From: JBCCCJ01 sp039029315
GTDB lineage: Bacteria > Bacteroidota > Bacteroidia > J057
Length of the DNA stretch: 64,000 nt
Direction of reading: 5' to 3'
NCBI GenBank assembly: GCA_039029315.1
Contig: JBCCGK010000032.1
Location: 37,603 to 101,602 of the forward strand
Shown here: piece after piece, positions 54,751-62,677 of the stretch
Layout of the letters: the number at the start of each line of letters is the position of its first letter
Position numbering within the stretch: the stretch's first letter is position 1
Notes under the pieces: model-generated
Database searches by the model: none
Seen by the model: only the letters and a program-made list of their open reading frames with translations
What the model was told of the DNA's origin: nothing
Position numbers and translations under genes: made by a program

Positions 54751-57282
54751 ATGAAGCGCATCCTGATATTCGTTCTCATATTGATCTGCGGTCTGAACGG
54801 ATCAGCACAACTTCAGAGAATCGATTCTCTGAAATCTCACCTGAATCAAAAGGGGAAACGTGGTCACCACCCTCCTGTTTTGTTGGAAATTGCGCGCCAC
54901 TACAAACTCCAGAACCAGTATCATCCCACCGACAAGGAATCTCTCCAACAATCCTATGAGTATGGACATCAGTCTTATCAACTAGCCTTGGAGGAAGCGG
55001 ATACCAATAGCATGATTCATGCGATGGAGATTATCCAATGGTATCATCGGAGGATGCGGGCATATTCAACGGCCAACAAATATCGATTGGACATCCAGGC
55101 CATATCCGCCAAATATGGCTACGATATAAACAGTTTGAAGTCCAGGAAAAGTAATATGTTTGAGGTCCCACAGAAACATTTGGGCAATCAATGTATGATT
55201 TTTCCTGACTCTAATCATCAATATGAGTTTGAACACCTCCTGTCTTCCTCCCAAGACATTCCCTGGCTTGTACAATATCAAGGAAACCAGCAGATTGGAA
55301 AAATTGATGCCTATCAAGGAACAATTTGGGTAAAATTAAGATTGCGAAATCCTTCTTTGAGTCCGATAGTGAGTACCTTCTATCTGGGCAGAAACAAATA
55401 TACCTGGCAATATATCGATGGATATCTTGTGGCTCCAGACAACACGTATTCGCATTTCAGAACTGGAACAGCTGTTCATGATTCTCTCAAAAGTATTTCA
55501 GGGACCCATGGACATTTTCAGATCAGTTTGCCGGAACAGAGTGAACGGACTTTGTTTATCCAACTCAAAGGAGTCGATGAGCGATATCCTCCCAGTCATG
55601 TTTCATTGACACATATTGATTACCTGAAATATCTGCATGTTTATTCGAGGCGCAGACATATCAATGGCATTTTCCAGGGAGTCATTTTGATTCAGTTTTT
55701 ATTTTTCCTTCTTCTATTTGGCATCACCAGGGATAAGGATTATGGATACTACAGTGTTTACATAGGAGGGTTGACCATTTTCACGCTTACCCTCAACTAT
55801 TTTCTGGATTTTTCATTGAACAACATGATTTCCCCCCTGATGCTATACATTTTGGGGGTGTGGATGGCTACTGTTGGTATTTTAAAATTTTCTTCCACCT
55901 ATCTGAATTTTGACCGGATCCTCCCTAAGTGGAACCAACCACTCAGGATATATTTGATGGTATTTTCCCTCCTCTGTGCAGTCTTTTTGGTAATAGGCAT
56001 GTTATTCCTCCAACCATCAGGCTTAAAGAATGCCAGTTCCATTTCTCTTGCATTATTCTTTGGAATCCTTCTGTCCCTGATTGGCCTAATGGTATTTGCC
56101 TCCCTGATCTTGTTGATTGTGTGGGGAATTCAAGCGCTTCGCAAAGACTATGAGCCTGCCAGATATTTCCTTATTGCCTCCTTTTTTCTGCTATTGGGAA
56201 TTATGGTCCCGACGGTCCTGGCCTTGATCAACACGAGTAATTCTTTTCTGGACCTCTTTTCTCCAGAAGTACTCACCTCTGTATTTCAGGCTGGAATCAT
56301 TCTTCAGTTGAGTTGTTATGCACTTGGAGTCGGTCATAAACGAAATAGACTCGTCAAGTCTCAAAAGGAAGCTCTGAAGCAAAAACTTGAACTCCAACAA
56401 AAGATTAATGCGGCAACTGAACGTTTTGTCCCATTTGAGTTTCTGACCTCACTGGGCCGGGACAGCATTCTGGATGTGAATCTGGGAGATCAGGTAGAGA
56501 AAGAAGTCTCCGTATTCTTTGCAGATATCAGAGATTATACAACGCTATCTGAGACCATGACGCCCAAAGAGAATTTTAGTTTTCTCAATGCTTATCTGGG
56601 ACGGGTTGGTCCTATCATCAAAGCCAATCGGGGATTTGTCAATCAATACTACGGGGATGGAATCATGGCTCTCTTCATGTCTTCAGAAACTGCCGTTTCT
56701 TCTCCCAGGGATGCACTCGAAGCAGCAATAGAAGTCCAACACATCATCCGCATCTATAACCAAAGCAGAGTTGACAAATATCGCCTCCCTCTCAAAATTG
56801 GGATTGGGATTCATAGCGGTCCTTTGATGCTGGGGGTTCTTGGGGACGAAACCAGAATGGATGTTGGTGTGGTCTCAGATGCAGTCAATACTGCTTCGAG
56901 AATGGAAGGTCTGACCAAACATTTTGGTGCATCTATACTTGCGAGTGAAAGTACCTTGATGGGGATTACTTCTCCACAGGATTTTAAATACAGATTTCTG
57001 GGGCTGGTACTTGTCAAGGGAAAAAAAGACCCCTTGGGAGTATATGAATTTTTTGAAGGCGATCCCCCCGAAATCACTCAACTCAAGGAACAAACCCTGG
57101 ACGACTTTGAGAAAGGATTGACAGCTTATTTTGCCAGACAATTCCCAGAAGCTCAATCTGCCTTTCGTGCTGTGCTAACAGCCAATCCGAAGGATCATGT
57201 TGCGCAATTGTATCTCAATCGTTCCCAGCAGTTACTTCACAATGGAATTCCTGAAGGCTGGACAGGAGTTGAGAGTTGGTAG
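54751..57282 (+). CDS. 7TM receptor with class III adenylate/guanylate cyclase domain
   Basis: 843 residues. A signal peptide (1-19, ending GSAQ) precedes a helical region (about 20-130) and a 7TMR-DISM-type extracellular beta domain (about 140-290). Seven membrane helices follow (about 305-530), then a coiled-coil linker and a class III cyclase domain (about 583-755). In the cyclase, metal-binding Asp residues sit in FFADIRDYT and YYGDGIMALF, and VSDAVNTASRMEGL carries the Asn/Arg transition-state pair. A short C-terminal TPR-like tail follows. It should turn an extracellular signal into a cyclic nucleotide. Substrate (ATP or GTP) cannot be decided by eye. Confidence 0.9.
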   Translation: MKRILIFVLILICGLNGSAQLQRIDSLKSHLNQKGKRGHHPPVLLEIARHYKLQNQYHPTDKESLQQSYEYGHQSYQLALEEADTNSMIHAMEIIQWYHRRMRAYSTANKYRLDIQAISAKYGYDINSLKSRKSNMFEVPQKHLGNQCMIFPDSNHQYEFEHLLSSSQDIPWLVQYQGNQQIGKIDAYQGTIWVKLRLRNPSLSPIVSTFYLGRNKYTWQYIDGYLVAPDNTYSHFRTGTAVHDSLKSISGTHGHFQISLPEQSERTLFIQLKGVDERYPPSHVSLTHIDYLKYLHVYSRRRHINGIFQGVILIQFLFFLLLFGITRDKDYGYYSVYIGGLTIFTLTLNYFLDFSLNNMISPLMLYILGVWMATVGILKFSSTYLNFDRILPKWNQPLRIYLMVFSLLCAVFLVIGMLFLQPSGLKNASSISLALFFGILLSLIGLMVFASLILLIVWGIQALRKDYEPARYFLIASFFLLLGIMVPTVLALINTSNSFLDLFSPEVLTSVFQAGIILQLSCYALGVGHKRNRLVKSQKEALKQKLELQQKINAATERFVPFEFLTSLGRDSILDVNLGDQVEKEVSVFFADIRDYTTLSETMTPKENFSFLNAYLGRVGPIIKANRGFVNQYYGDGIMALFMSSETAVSSPRDALEAAIEVQHIIRIYNQSRVDKYRLPLKIGIGIHSGPLMLGVLGDETRMDVGVVSDAVNTASRMEGLTKHFGASILASESTLMGITSPQDFKYRFLGLVLVKGKKDPLGVYEFFEGDPPEITQLKEQTLDDFEKGLTAYFARQFPEAQSAFRAVLTANPKDHVAQLYLNRSQQLLHNGIPEGWTGVESW

Positions 57283-57474
57283 TGGTTCCTAAGATTTTGC
57301 CAGAATGAATCGTCTCTGATCTGTGCAGTTGTTCATCATATAGAAAAAGTGAGGATGCCTGAAGCGATAGAGAGCAGGAGAAAAAAAGACACGATACAAC
57401 AAAAAAACGCCAATATTAAGAATCTTAAAATTGTATGGATGATACCAGCTCAATATATCGCAAAAAATTAACAA

Positions 57475-58263
57475 TCAACCCATTACGCCATATACCCCCA
57501 TCCCAAAAAGCGAATAATCATAACGCACAGGATCATCGGGATCAAATTGCTGAAGCGTTTGTGTCAGAGCTTTAGCGGCTTTCCAGTCATTTTGTTTCCG
57601 GTCCAAAAGACCAAGTTTTCGGGCGATGGTACCCGTATGAACATCCAGGGGACAAATCAGTTGTCGAGGTAAAATGCTTTTCCACAACCCAAAGTCTACT
57701 CCTTTATCATCCTTTCTGACCATCCATCTCAAGAACATATTGATCCGCTTGGCAGAAGATCCTTTTGATGGATTGGCGATATGTTTATGTGTCCGTGCTA
57801 ACATTGCGGCATGGCCAAGAAGGTAAGATCTGGCATGCAGGATTGCAGGACACACATCATCAATTTGGGCATTCATGGGGCGAGAAAAAATAGCCTCTAG
57901 TCCGCCTTGTTGCTGATATACATATTGTAATGATTGCAGGAGACCGATACAATCTTCTCCATTCAAGGTCCGATGAACAAATGTACGAAAGGGAGCCAAA
58001 TCCTGTTCCTCAAACTCCATCACAAATTGATAGGGTTCTCCATCCATCAATGTGATCAATCGTTGTGCATTGCGAATGATAATATCCCGACGCCCCCAGG
58101 CAATCAAAGCAGTCAGAAATCCAGAAATCTCAATGTCTTCCTTCCGGCTAAATTGGTGGGGAATCTGAATGGGATCATCTCGAATAAAATCCGGGGTATT
58201 GTACAACAGACAGGTCTTATCCAACAACAATTGGAGCTCATTCTTTAACTTCAAGTGATTCAT
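57475..58263 (-). CDS. TIGR02757 family protein
   Basis: 262 residues, full length for the family. Recognisable segments are DFIRDDPIQIPHQFSRKEDIEISGFLTALIAWGRR near the N-terminus, RINMFLRWMVRKD and GVDFGLWKSILPRQLICPLDVHTG in the middle, and RYDYSLFGMGVYG at the end. The fold is probably related to HhH DNA glycosylases, but the function is unknown. It is convergent with the cyclase gene and follows the PrsW gene by 20 bp on the same strand, so the two are likely co-transcribed. Confidence 0.9.
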   Translation of the reverse strand: MNHLKLKNELQLLLDKTCLLYNTPDFIRDDPIQIPHQFSRKEDIEISGFLTALIAWGRRDIIIRNAQRLITLMDGEPYQFVMEFEEQDLAPFRTFVHRTLNGEDCIGLLQSLQYVYQQQGGLEAIFSRPMNAQIDDVCPAILHARSYLLGHAAMLARTHKHIANPSKGSSAKRINMFLRWMVRKDDKGVDFGLWKSILPRQLICPLDVHTGTIARKLGLLDRKQNDWKAAKALTQTLQQFDPDDPVRYDYSLFGMGVYGVMG

Positions 58264-58283
58264 AGGAGTCTCAACTCTATTAC

Positions 58284-59078
58284 TTAGGGCAAGTCATTGC
58301 TTTTGTGTGGAGAAATGGCAGAATGCTGCTTCATTGCTCTCCGGGAGAACAATATCCCGATGACCAGGGAGACAAAGGCAAAAATTCCTAATGGGATCAA
58401 GGTCCCAAATGACAAAAACATCTGGGAAAATGAATCGGTAGCAGTTGAAGAAGATTCCAGTTGGGGTCGGTTTTGGTCCACAAACAAAAAGAAATCATAC
58501 ATACCATGAAGCAGAATAGCGAGTCCCAGACCTTTCATCCGTTCAGCCATGGGATGCTTGTCCGTCCCCAGAAACTTTGCTCTTCCAACAAAATAGCCCA
58601 TGATAATCCCAAAAGTAGCATGAGCTGGCACAGCAGTAAACATCCGCACGATGGCCACAGACCAGGGATCATCCGAGGGACCAAATACATAAAACACATT
58701 CTCTATTGCTGCAAACCCAAGAGAGACTGCTACCCCATACATAATCCCGTCATATGGCTCATCAAACTCTTTATGTGGATAGTTATAAAATCGAAGCACC
58801 AAATACTTCATGCCTTCCTCAGTGGTAGCCACAACAAAGAACGCATAGATGAACAGATCAAACAAGCTGGCTGAATGTGAAGAGGTTCCAGTATATTCTC
58901 GCAAAATATCCCCTACATAGATCACAGGGGCAGCAGTAAGTACACCTAGAATAAATGTGATAATCAGAAATTTCAAGGGCTCTCGTTCATATTCGTCCCT
59001 GAGATAAACATAGGTAAAAATGAACCCTATGGGAGCCAATGCGAGTGCCAGGAGTTCAAAAGTTTCCAAAGATAACAT
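58284..59078 (-). CDS. PrsW-family intramembrane metalloprotease
   Basis: 264 residues from the ATG at 59078 (another ATG at 59105 would overlap a promoter-like box). About eight hydrophobic helices carry the family motifs: TTEEGMKYLVLRF (EExxK), AAIENVFYVFG, VPAHATFGIIMGYFVG (HxxxG) and ILLHGMYDFFLF. PrsW-type proteins (CAAX-protease clan) cleave membrane proteins such as anti-sigma factors, but substrates in Bacteroidota are unknown. No anti-sigma gene lies nearby. It is co-directional with the TIGR02757 gene. Confidence 0.88.
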   Translation of the reverse strand: MLSLETFELLALALAPIGFIFTYVYLRDEYEREPLKFLIITFILGVLTAAPVIYVGDILREYTGTSSHSASLFDLFIYAFFVVATTEEGMKYLVLRFYNYPHKEFDEPYDGIMYGVAVSLGFAAIENVFYVFGPSDDPWSVAIVRMFTAVPAHATFGIIMGYFVGRAKFLGTDKHPMAERMKGLGLAILLHGMYDFFLFVDQNRPQLESSSTATDSFSQMFLSFGTLIPLGIFAFVSLVIGILFSRRAMKQHSAISPHKSNDLP

Positions 59079-59090
59079 ATCGGCAAAATA

Positions 59091-59098
59091 CAAATATA
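59091..59098 (-). promoter_or_regulatory. Bacteroidota-type -7 promoter box for the PrsW gene
   Basis: Read on the minus strand, TATATTTG matches the TAnnTTTG consensus exactly and lies 12 bp before the ATG at 59078. A TTTG further up (59125-59128) is 26 bp away, longer than usual, so the -33 box is doubtful. Confidence 0.35.
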
Positions 59099-59105
59099 TC
59101 CGCAT

Positions 59106-59492
59106 TTGTGTTCTTATCCATTCTCAAAGCAAAAGGGGTGCACGACAAATTGCAGATTTAACCCTGGATGGTGGGGTTGTTTCTCATTGAAGTCGAAGAT
59201 TCCGCATGGCGGAAGAGAAACGGGGGCTGAGTGGAAGAGGTTAAATTACCTTCTGCATTTTGTCATCCACCCAGCAAAGGAGGAATTATTTCAGGGTCTC
59301 AAAAAATTTCCTTAGCTTTATAAAGGTTTTTCACCCTTGGCATTTATTCTCTTGTAGCAATAGGTTTATCAAAACCACTGTTGTTGCATGTGTTTCGCAC
59401 CCATTTCTGAGAATTTCTCGGGAGATGGTATATGCCTTTTTTCGTTCTGATTCTCAATCATTGTTTCATATCCAATTAACTATTTACTTTTT
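59106..59492. other. Intergenic region with a hairpin resembling the dispersed repeats
   Basis: 387 bp without a supported gene. At 59199-59213 lies TTCCGC-ATG-GCGGAA, and the following GAAGAG...GTGGAAGAGG resembles the CCCGC-TGG-CGGG hairpin and flank of the repeat at 33950-33990; it may be a decayed third copy. The 3' part must carry the promoter of the tail-collar genes. Confidence 0.4.
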
Positions 59493-60062
59493 ATGGATCC
59501 ATTCTTAGGACAAATCATGATGTTCGGTGGCAATTTTGCTCCTCGCGGCTGGGCGCTTTGTGATGGTCAACTCATTGCCATTTCTTCCAATTCTGCGCTC
59601 TTTTCTATCCTGGGAACAATGTATGGTGGAGACGGAAGAACAACTTTTGCTTTACCCGATCTCAGAGGACGAGTAGCTGTTCACGCTGGAAATGGCCCTG
59701 GGTTAATGCCTGTCGATTTAGGACAAAAATTCGGAACCAATACGACGACCCTTCTTACCCAGAATTTGCCAGCCCATAATCATGCTGCCGCAGTGACTGT
59801 GAACTCTAGCCTTCATTTCAGAAGTGAGGTCGGGGATGAAACCTCTCCAAATGATGGATCTCTGGCCATTGCCCCCCCTGCTGCCCAGATTTATCATGCT
59901 GATCCTCCGCAGACAGGAAAATTCCATGCGAATTCCATAACCAATGTTGTAGATACTCAAATTGGTATGACTGGAAATAACCAGTCATTCAACAATATGC
60001 AACCATCCTATGGAGTATACTATATCATTGCTATTCAGGGAAGTTATCCGAGCAGATCCTAA
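59493..60062 (+). CDS. Phage-tail-collar (MdpB-type) protein 1
   Basis: 189 residues, no signal peptide. The N-terminal tail-collar domain (about 5-60) reads GQIMMFGGNFAPRGWALCDGQLIAISSN ... MYGGDGRTTFALPDLRGR, the pattern of microcystin-dependent protein MdpB and phage tail-fibre collars. The rest is Gly/His/Asn-rich (LPAHNHAAAV) with a hydrophobic end (YGVYYIIAIQGSYPSRS). It is the first and most diverged of four tandem paralogues; a strong terminator follows it. Family function outside phages is unknown; surface or appendage roles are suspected. Confidence 0.88.
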   Translation: MDPFLGQIMMFGGNFAPRGWALCDGQLIAISSNSALFSILGTMYGGDGRTTFALPDLRGRVAVHAGNGPGLMPVDLGQKFGTNTTTLLTQNLPAHNHAAAVTVNSSLHFRSEVGDETSPNDGSLAIAPPAAQIYHADPPQTGKFHANSITNVVDTQIGMTGNNQSFNNMQPSYGVYYIIAIQGSYPSRS

Positions 60063-60089
60063 CTTTACAGGAAAAGAAATCTGCTTTAT

Positions 60090-60130
60090 GGGGAGACATT
60101 TGTTGATGTCTCCCCTGCTTTGTTTTTTTT
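60090..60130 (+). terminator. Rho-independent terminator after tail-collar gene 1
   Basis: A perfect 10-bp stem (GGGGAGACAT at 60090-60099; ATGTCTCCCC at 60106-60115) has a 6-base TTGTTG loop. It is followed by a T-rich stretch with eight T at 60123-60130. It separates gene 1 from genes 2-4; the remaining 290 bp to 60425 are A+T-rich with no gene. Confidence 0.85.
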
Positions 60131-60424
60131 GCAGTGTTTCTTTCAATCACTCCTTCACATTATCCTCGGGCTTATTGAAAAATCTGTTTTTCTCCAACCT
60201 TTTCAGTACTCGAGTTGCTGGTTATTTCCAGATTTACAAATTTTTTTAGGTTGTAAACCTTTTTTCCTTATCTTTAGTACTAATATTCCTTACGAATACA
60301 TTATATCCCTTGGTTTTCATATTTTTTCCCTGGTCAAATTCAGGGAGGGTTATCTGTGACATTATTTTAAAAAGTAAGTCTTTTATTGTTGATTATTTTA
60401 ACTCGTCATTAATAATTCTTTTTT

Positions 60425-60973
60425 ATGGAAGCTATGTTTATAGGCGAAATCAGCATGTTTGCTGGAAATTTCGCCCCCCGCAATTGGGCATTTTGCGACG
60501 GTTCACTTCTCGCCGTATCTCAGTATGCCGCCCTATTTTCCATCCTTGGCACTACTTATGGTGGTGATGGAAGGACCACTTTTGGTCTTCCCAACCTCAA
60601 AGGTCGAGTTCCTATACATGAGGGGACTGGTCCAGGCCTTAGCACCTTCCGTTTAGGGCAAGTAGGAGGAGCAGAGTATATTACCCTCAATACCGCTGTG
60701 ATGCCAGCCCATACCCATGCCGTGGGTGCTACGCTGAACTTCCGAAATGAAGTTGGGGATGAGACCAGTCCTAGTGATGGATCACTTGCAGTAGCAACCG
60801 GCACCAATCAAATCTATCATGCAGATGGCCCTACAAGTTCCACTTTTAACAGTGGCACGATTACAGGTTCCGCTTCTAATGTAGGATCCAATTCTCCCTA
60901 TTCCAACAGAGGACCTTTTGTTGCTGTGAATTATATCATTTGTCTGGCAGGAACTTATCCATCAAGATCCTGA
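60425..60973 (+). CDS. Phage-tail-collar (MdpB-type) protein 2
   Basis: 182 residues. The collar domain is GEISMFAGNFAPRNWAFCDGSLLAVS...TYGGDGRTTFGLPNLKGRVPIHEGTGPGLS. A beta-rich tail with NFRNEVGDETSP and IYHADGPTSSTF follows, ending AVNYIICLAGTYPSRS. It is preceded by a terminator and an A+T-rich leader of about 290 bp, so it probably has its own promoter. It is followed by gene 3 at 49 bp. Confidence 0.88.
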   Translation: MEAMFIGEISMFAGNFAPRNWAFCDGSLLAVSQYAALFSILGTTYGGDGRTTFGLPNLKGRVPIHEGTGPGLSTFRLGQVGGAEYITLNTAVMPAHTHAVGATLNFRNEVGDETSPSDGSLAVATGTNQIYHADGPTSSTFNSGTITGSASNVGSNSPYSNRGPFVAVNYIICLAGTYPSRS

Positions 60974-61022
60974 TAGCTGTCCATTCCTCTTTTCTCACTA
61001 ATAACAATATTTACCTAAAGAT

Positions 61023-61568
61023 ATGACACCATTTATTGGTCAAATAACCATGTTCGGCGGAACCTTTGCCCCTACGGGTTGGGCTTTCTGCGATGGACAG
61101 CTTCTTGCTGTTTCAGGAAATGACGCTTTGTTTTCCCTCCTGGGAACTATCTATGGAGGAGATGGTCGTACCACTTTTGGTCTACCGGACCTTCGCGGAC
61201 GTGTAGCCCTGCACAAAGGAAGTGGTCCTGGTCTCAGCAACATCAATCTAGGGGCCAGGGGTGGTCATGAATTCATCACTCTCAATACGAATAATCTTCC
61301 TAACCATAACCACCCGGTGTCTATGAGCCTCCATTTTCGCAATGAGGTTGGAGATGAAACCAATCCTGGTAGCGGATCATTTGCTATCGCTCCAGCCCAG
61401 ATCTATCATGCAGATGGCCCTACTTCTAGCTCCACTTTTCATAGTGGGACGATTACAGCTCCAAATACAGGTAGTTCCGGAGGAGGTTCTTCCTATAACA
61501 ATCACCAACCTTTTCAGGTCATCAATTACATCATTGCATTGACCGGAGAATATCCCTCCAGAACCTGA
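61023..61568 (+). CDS. Phage-tail-collar (MdpB-type) protein 3
   Basis: 181 residues. The collar domain (GQITMFGGTFAPTGWAFCDGQLLAVSGN...IYGGDGRTTFGLPDLRGR) is closest to the other three in this array. The later repeats RNEVGDET and IYHADGPTSSS are shared with gene 2. It ends VINYIIALTGEYPSRT. The gap to gene 4 is 54 bp with no terminator, consistent with one transcript for genes 2-4. Confidence 0.88.
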   Translation: MTPFIGQITMFGGTFAPTGWAFCDGQLLAVSGNDALFSLLGTIYGGDGRTTFGLPDLRGRVALHKGSGPGLSNINLGARGGHEFITLNTNNLPNHNHPVSMSLHFRNEVGDETNPGSGSFAIAPAQIYHADGPTSSSTFHSGTITAPNTGSSGGGSSYNNHQPFQVINYIIALTGEYPSRT

Positions 61569-61622
61569 TCAGATCACAGGGATCCTACTTTATTTGATTC
61601 AACTCTAAATTCATAAGAAATA

Positions 61623-62168
61623 ATGGAATTTGCATTAGGACAAATATATATGTTTGCGGGCAATTTCGCCCCTCGCAACTGGGCATTCTGCGATGGTGCA
61701 CTATTGCCGATCAACAACTACCAATCTCTTTACTCCATTCTGGGCACTACCTATGGTGGGGATGGACGCACCTCTTTTGGGCTGCCAGATCTTCGTGGCA
61801 GATCTGCTCTCCATAAAGGCCAGGGAATAGGCCTGAGTGACAACATTTCTCTTGGCACAAAATCAGGCCAGGAGTATATGACCTTAACTGAAGCGAATCT
61901 CCCTTCTCATACGCATTCTGTATCTGCTAGCTTGAATTATCGAGCAGAAGCAGGAGATGAAACAGCCCCTGGTGGCGGTTCTTTGGCAGTCGCTCCCATC
62001 CAAATGTACCACGCAGATGGGCCCACCACGAATTCTAACTTCCACACAGGCACCATCACTGCAACAATGGGTCATACTGGTGGCGGACAATCTTTCAATA
62101 TCCGCCAGCCCTACCAGGCCGTGAATTACATCATTTGCCTGCAAGGTTTGTTTCCTTCCAGAAATTAA
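61623..62168 (+). CDS. Phage-tail-collar (MdpB-type) protein 4
   Basis: 181 residues, same layout as genes 2 and 3 (GQIYMFAGNFAPRNWAFCDGALLPIN...TYGGDGRTSFGLPDLRGRSALHKGQG), with MYHADGPTTNSNF and an AVNYIICLQGLFPSRN end. It is the last of the tandem set, 509 bp before the start of a large secreted adhesin-like gene on the same strand. Confidence 0.88.
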   Translation: MEFALGQIYMFAGNFAPRNWAFCDGALLPINNYQSLYSILGTTYGGDGRTSFGLPDLRGRSALHKGQGIGLSDNISLGTKSGQEYMTLTEANLPSHTHSVSASLNYRAEAGDETAPGGGSLAVAPIQMYHADGPTTNSNFHTGTITATMGHTGGGQSFNIRQPYQAVNYIICLQGLFPSRN

Positions 62169-62677
62169 TGAATCATTGATCCAGCCATTCCTTTCCTGGG
62201 ATGTCCATTCCCCTCATCACAAGAAGAGATTTTCTTTTTCTTTGATGGGGGGAAACTCTTTGCTGATATTGATTGAAACTTTCCAAACTTGGCAAAACGG
62301 AATCATAAATATTTCAGAATATTTTTTGAATTGTATCATTGAATTGATACCTTTGGAATGCTGGTAATATTCCAGTATCACCTTTTTCACCTTTGGGCTT
62401 TTCTTTTTCTGTAACCTCTAACTTCTTTACAGTTGGTCAGAATACCTCTCTTTGCTCTATAGGTTCACCCATCTTTTGATTTATCTGTATACTGCTATTT
62501 TCACAGGGTTTCTTTCCTAGGTAAATTTCTACCTGGTTTTTCAATTTTTTGATTTTGCGCCTTGGTGCAACCACTATTGTATTGCCATAATTCTGACATC
62601 CAAGCCAGAATATGGCCCATACCATGTTTGGCATATCCACCAAATTCCAACTCAAACCCTTAATCCCTTTTATCTCT
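62169..62677. other. Intergenic region, no gene seen
   Basis: 509 bp, mostly A+T-rich. The only small structure I see is an imperfect palindrome CTGGTAATATTCCAG near 62360. A 72-codon minus-strand frame at 62437-62655 has no signal or motif and is rejected. It should contain the promoter of the adhesin-like gene. Confidence 0.5.

Noticed and set aside
59493..62168. Prophage or tailocin cluster
   Set aside because: Only tail-collar paralogues are present; no capsid, sheath, baseplate, portal, terminase or lysis gene was found around them.
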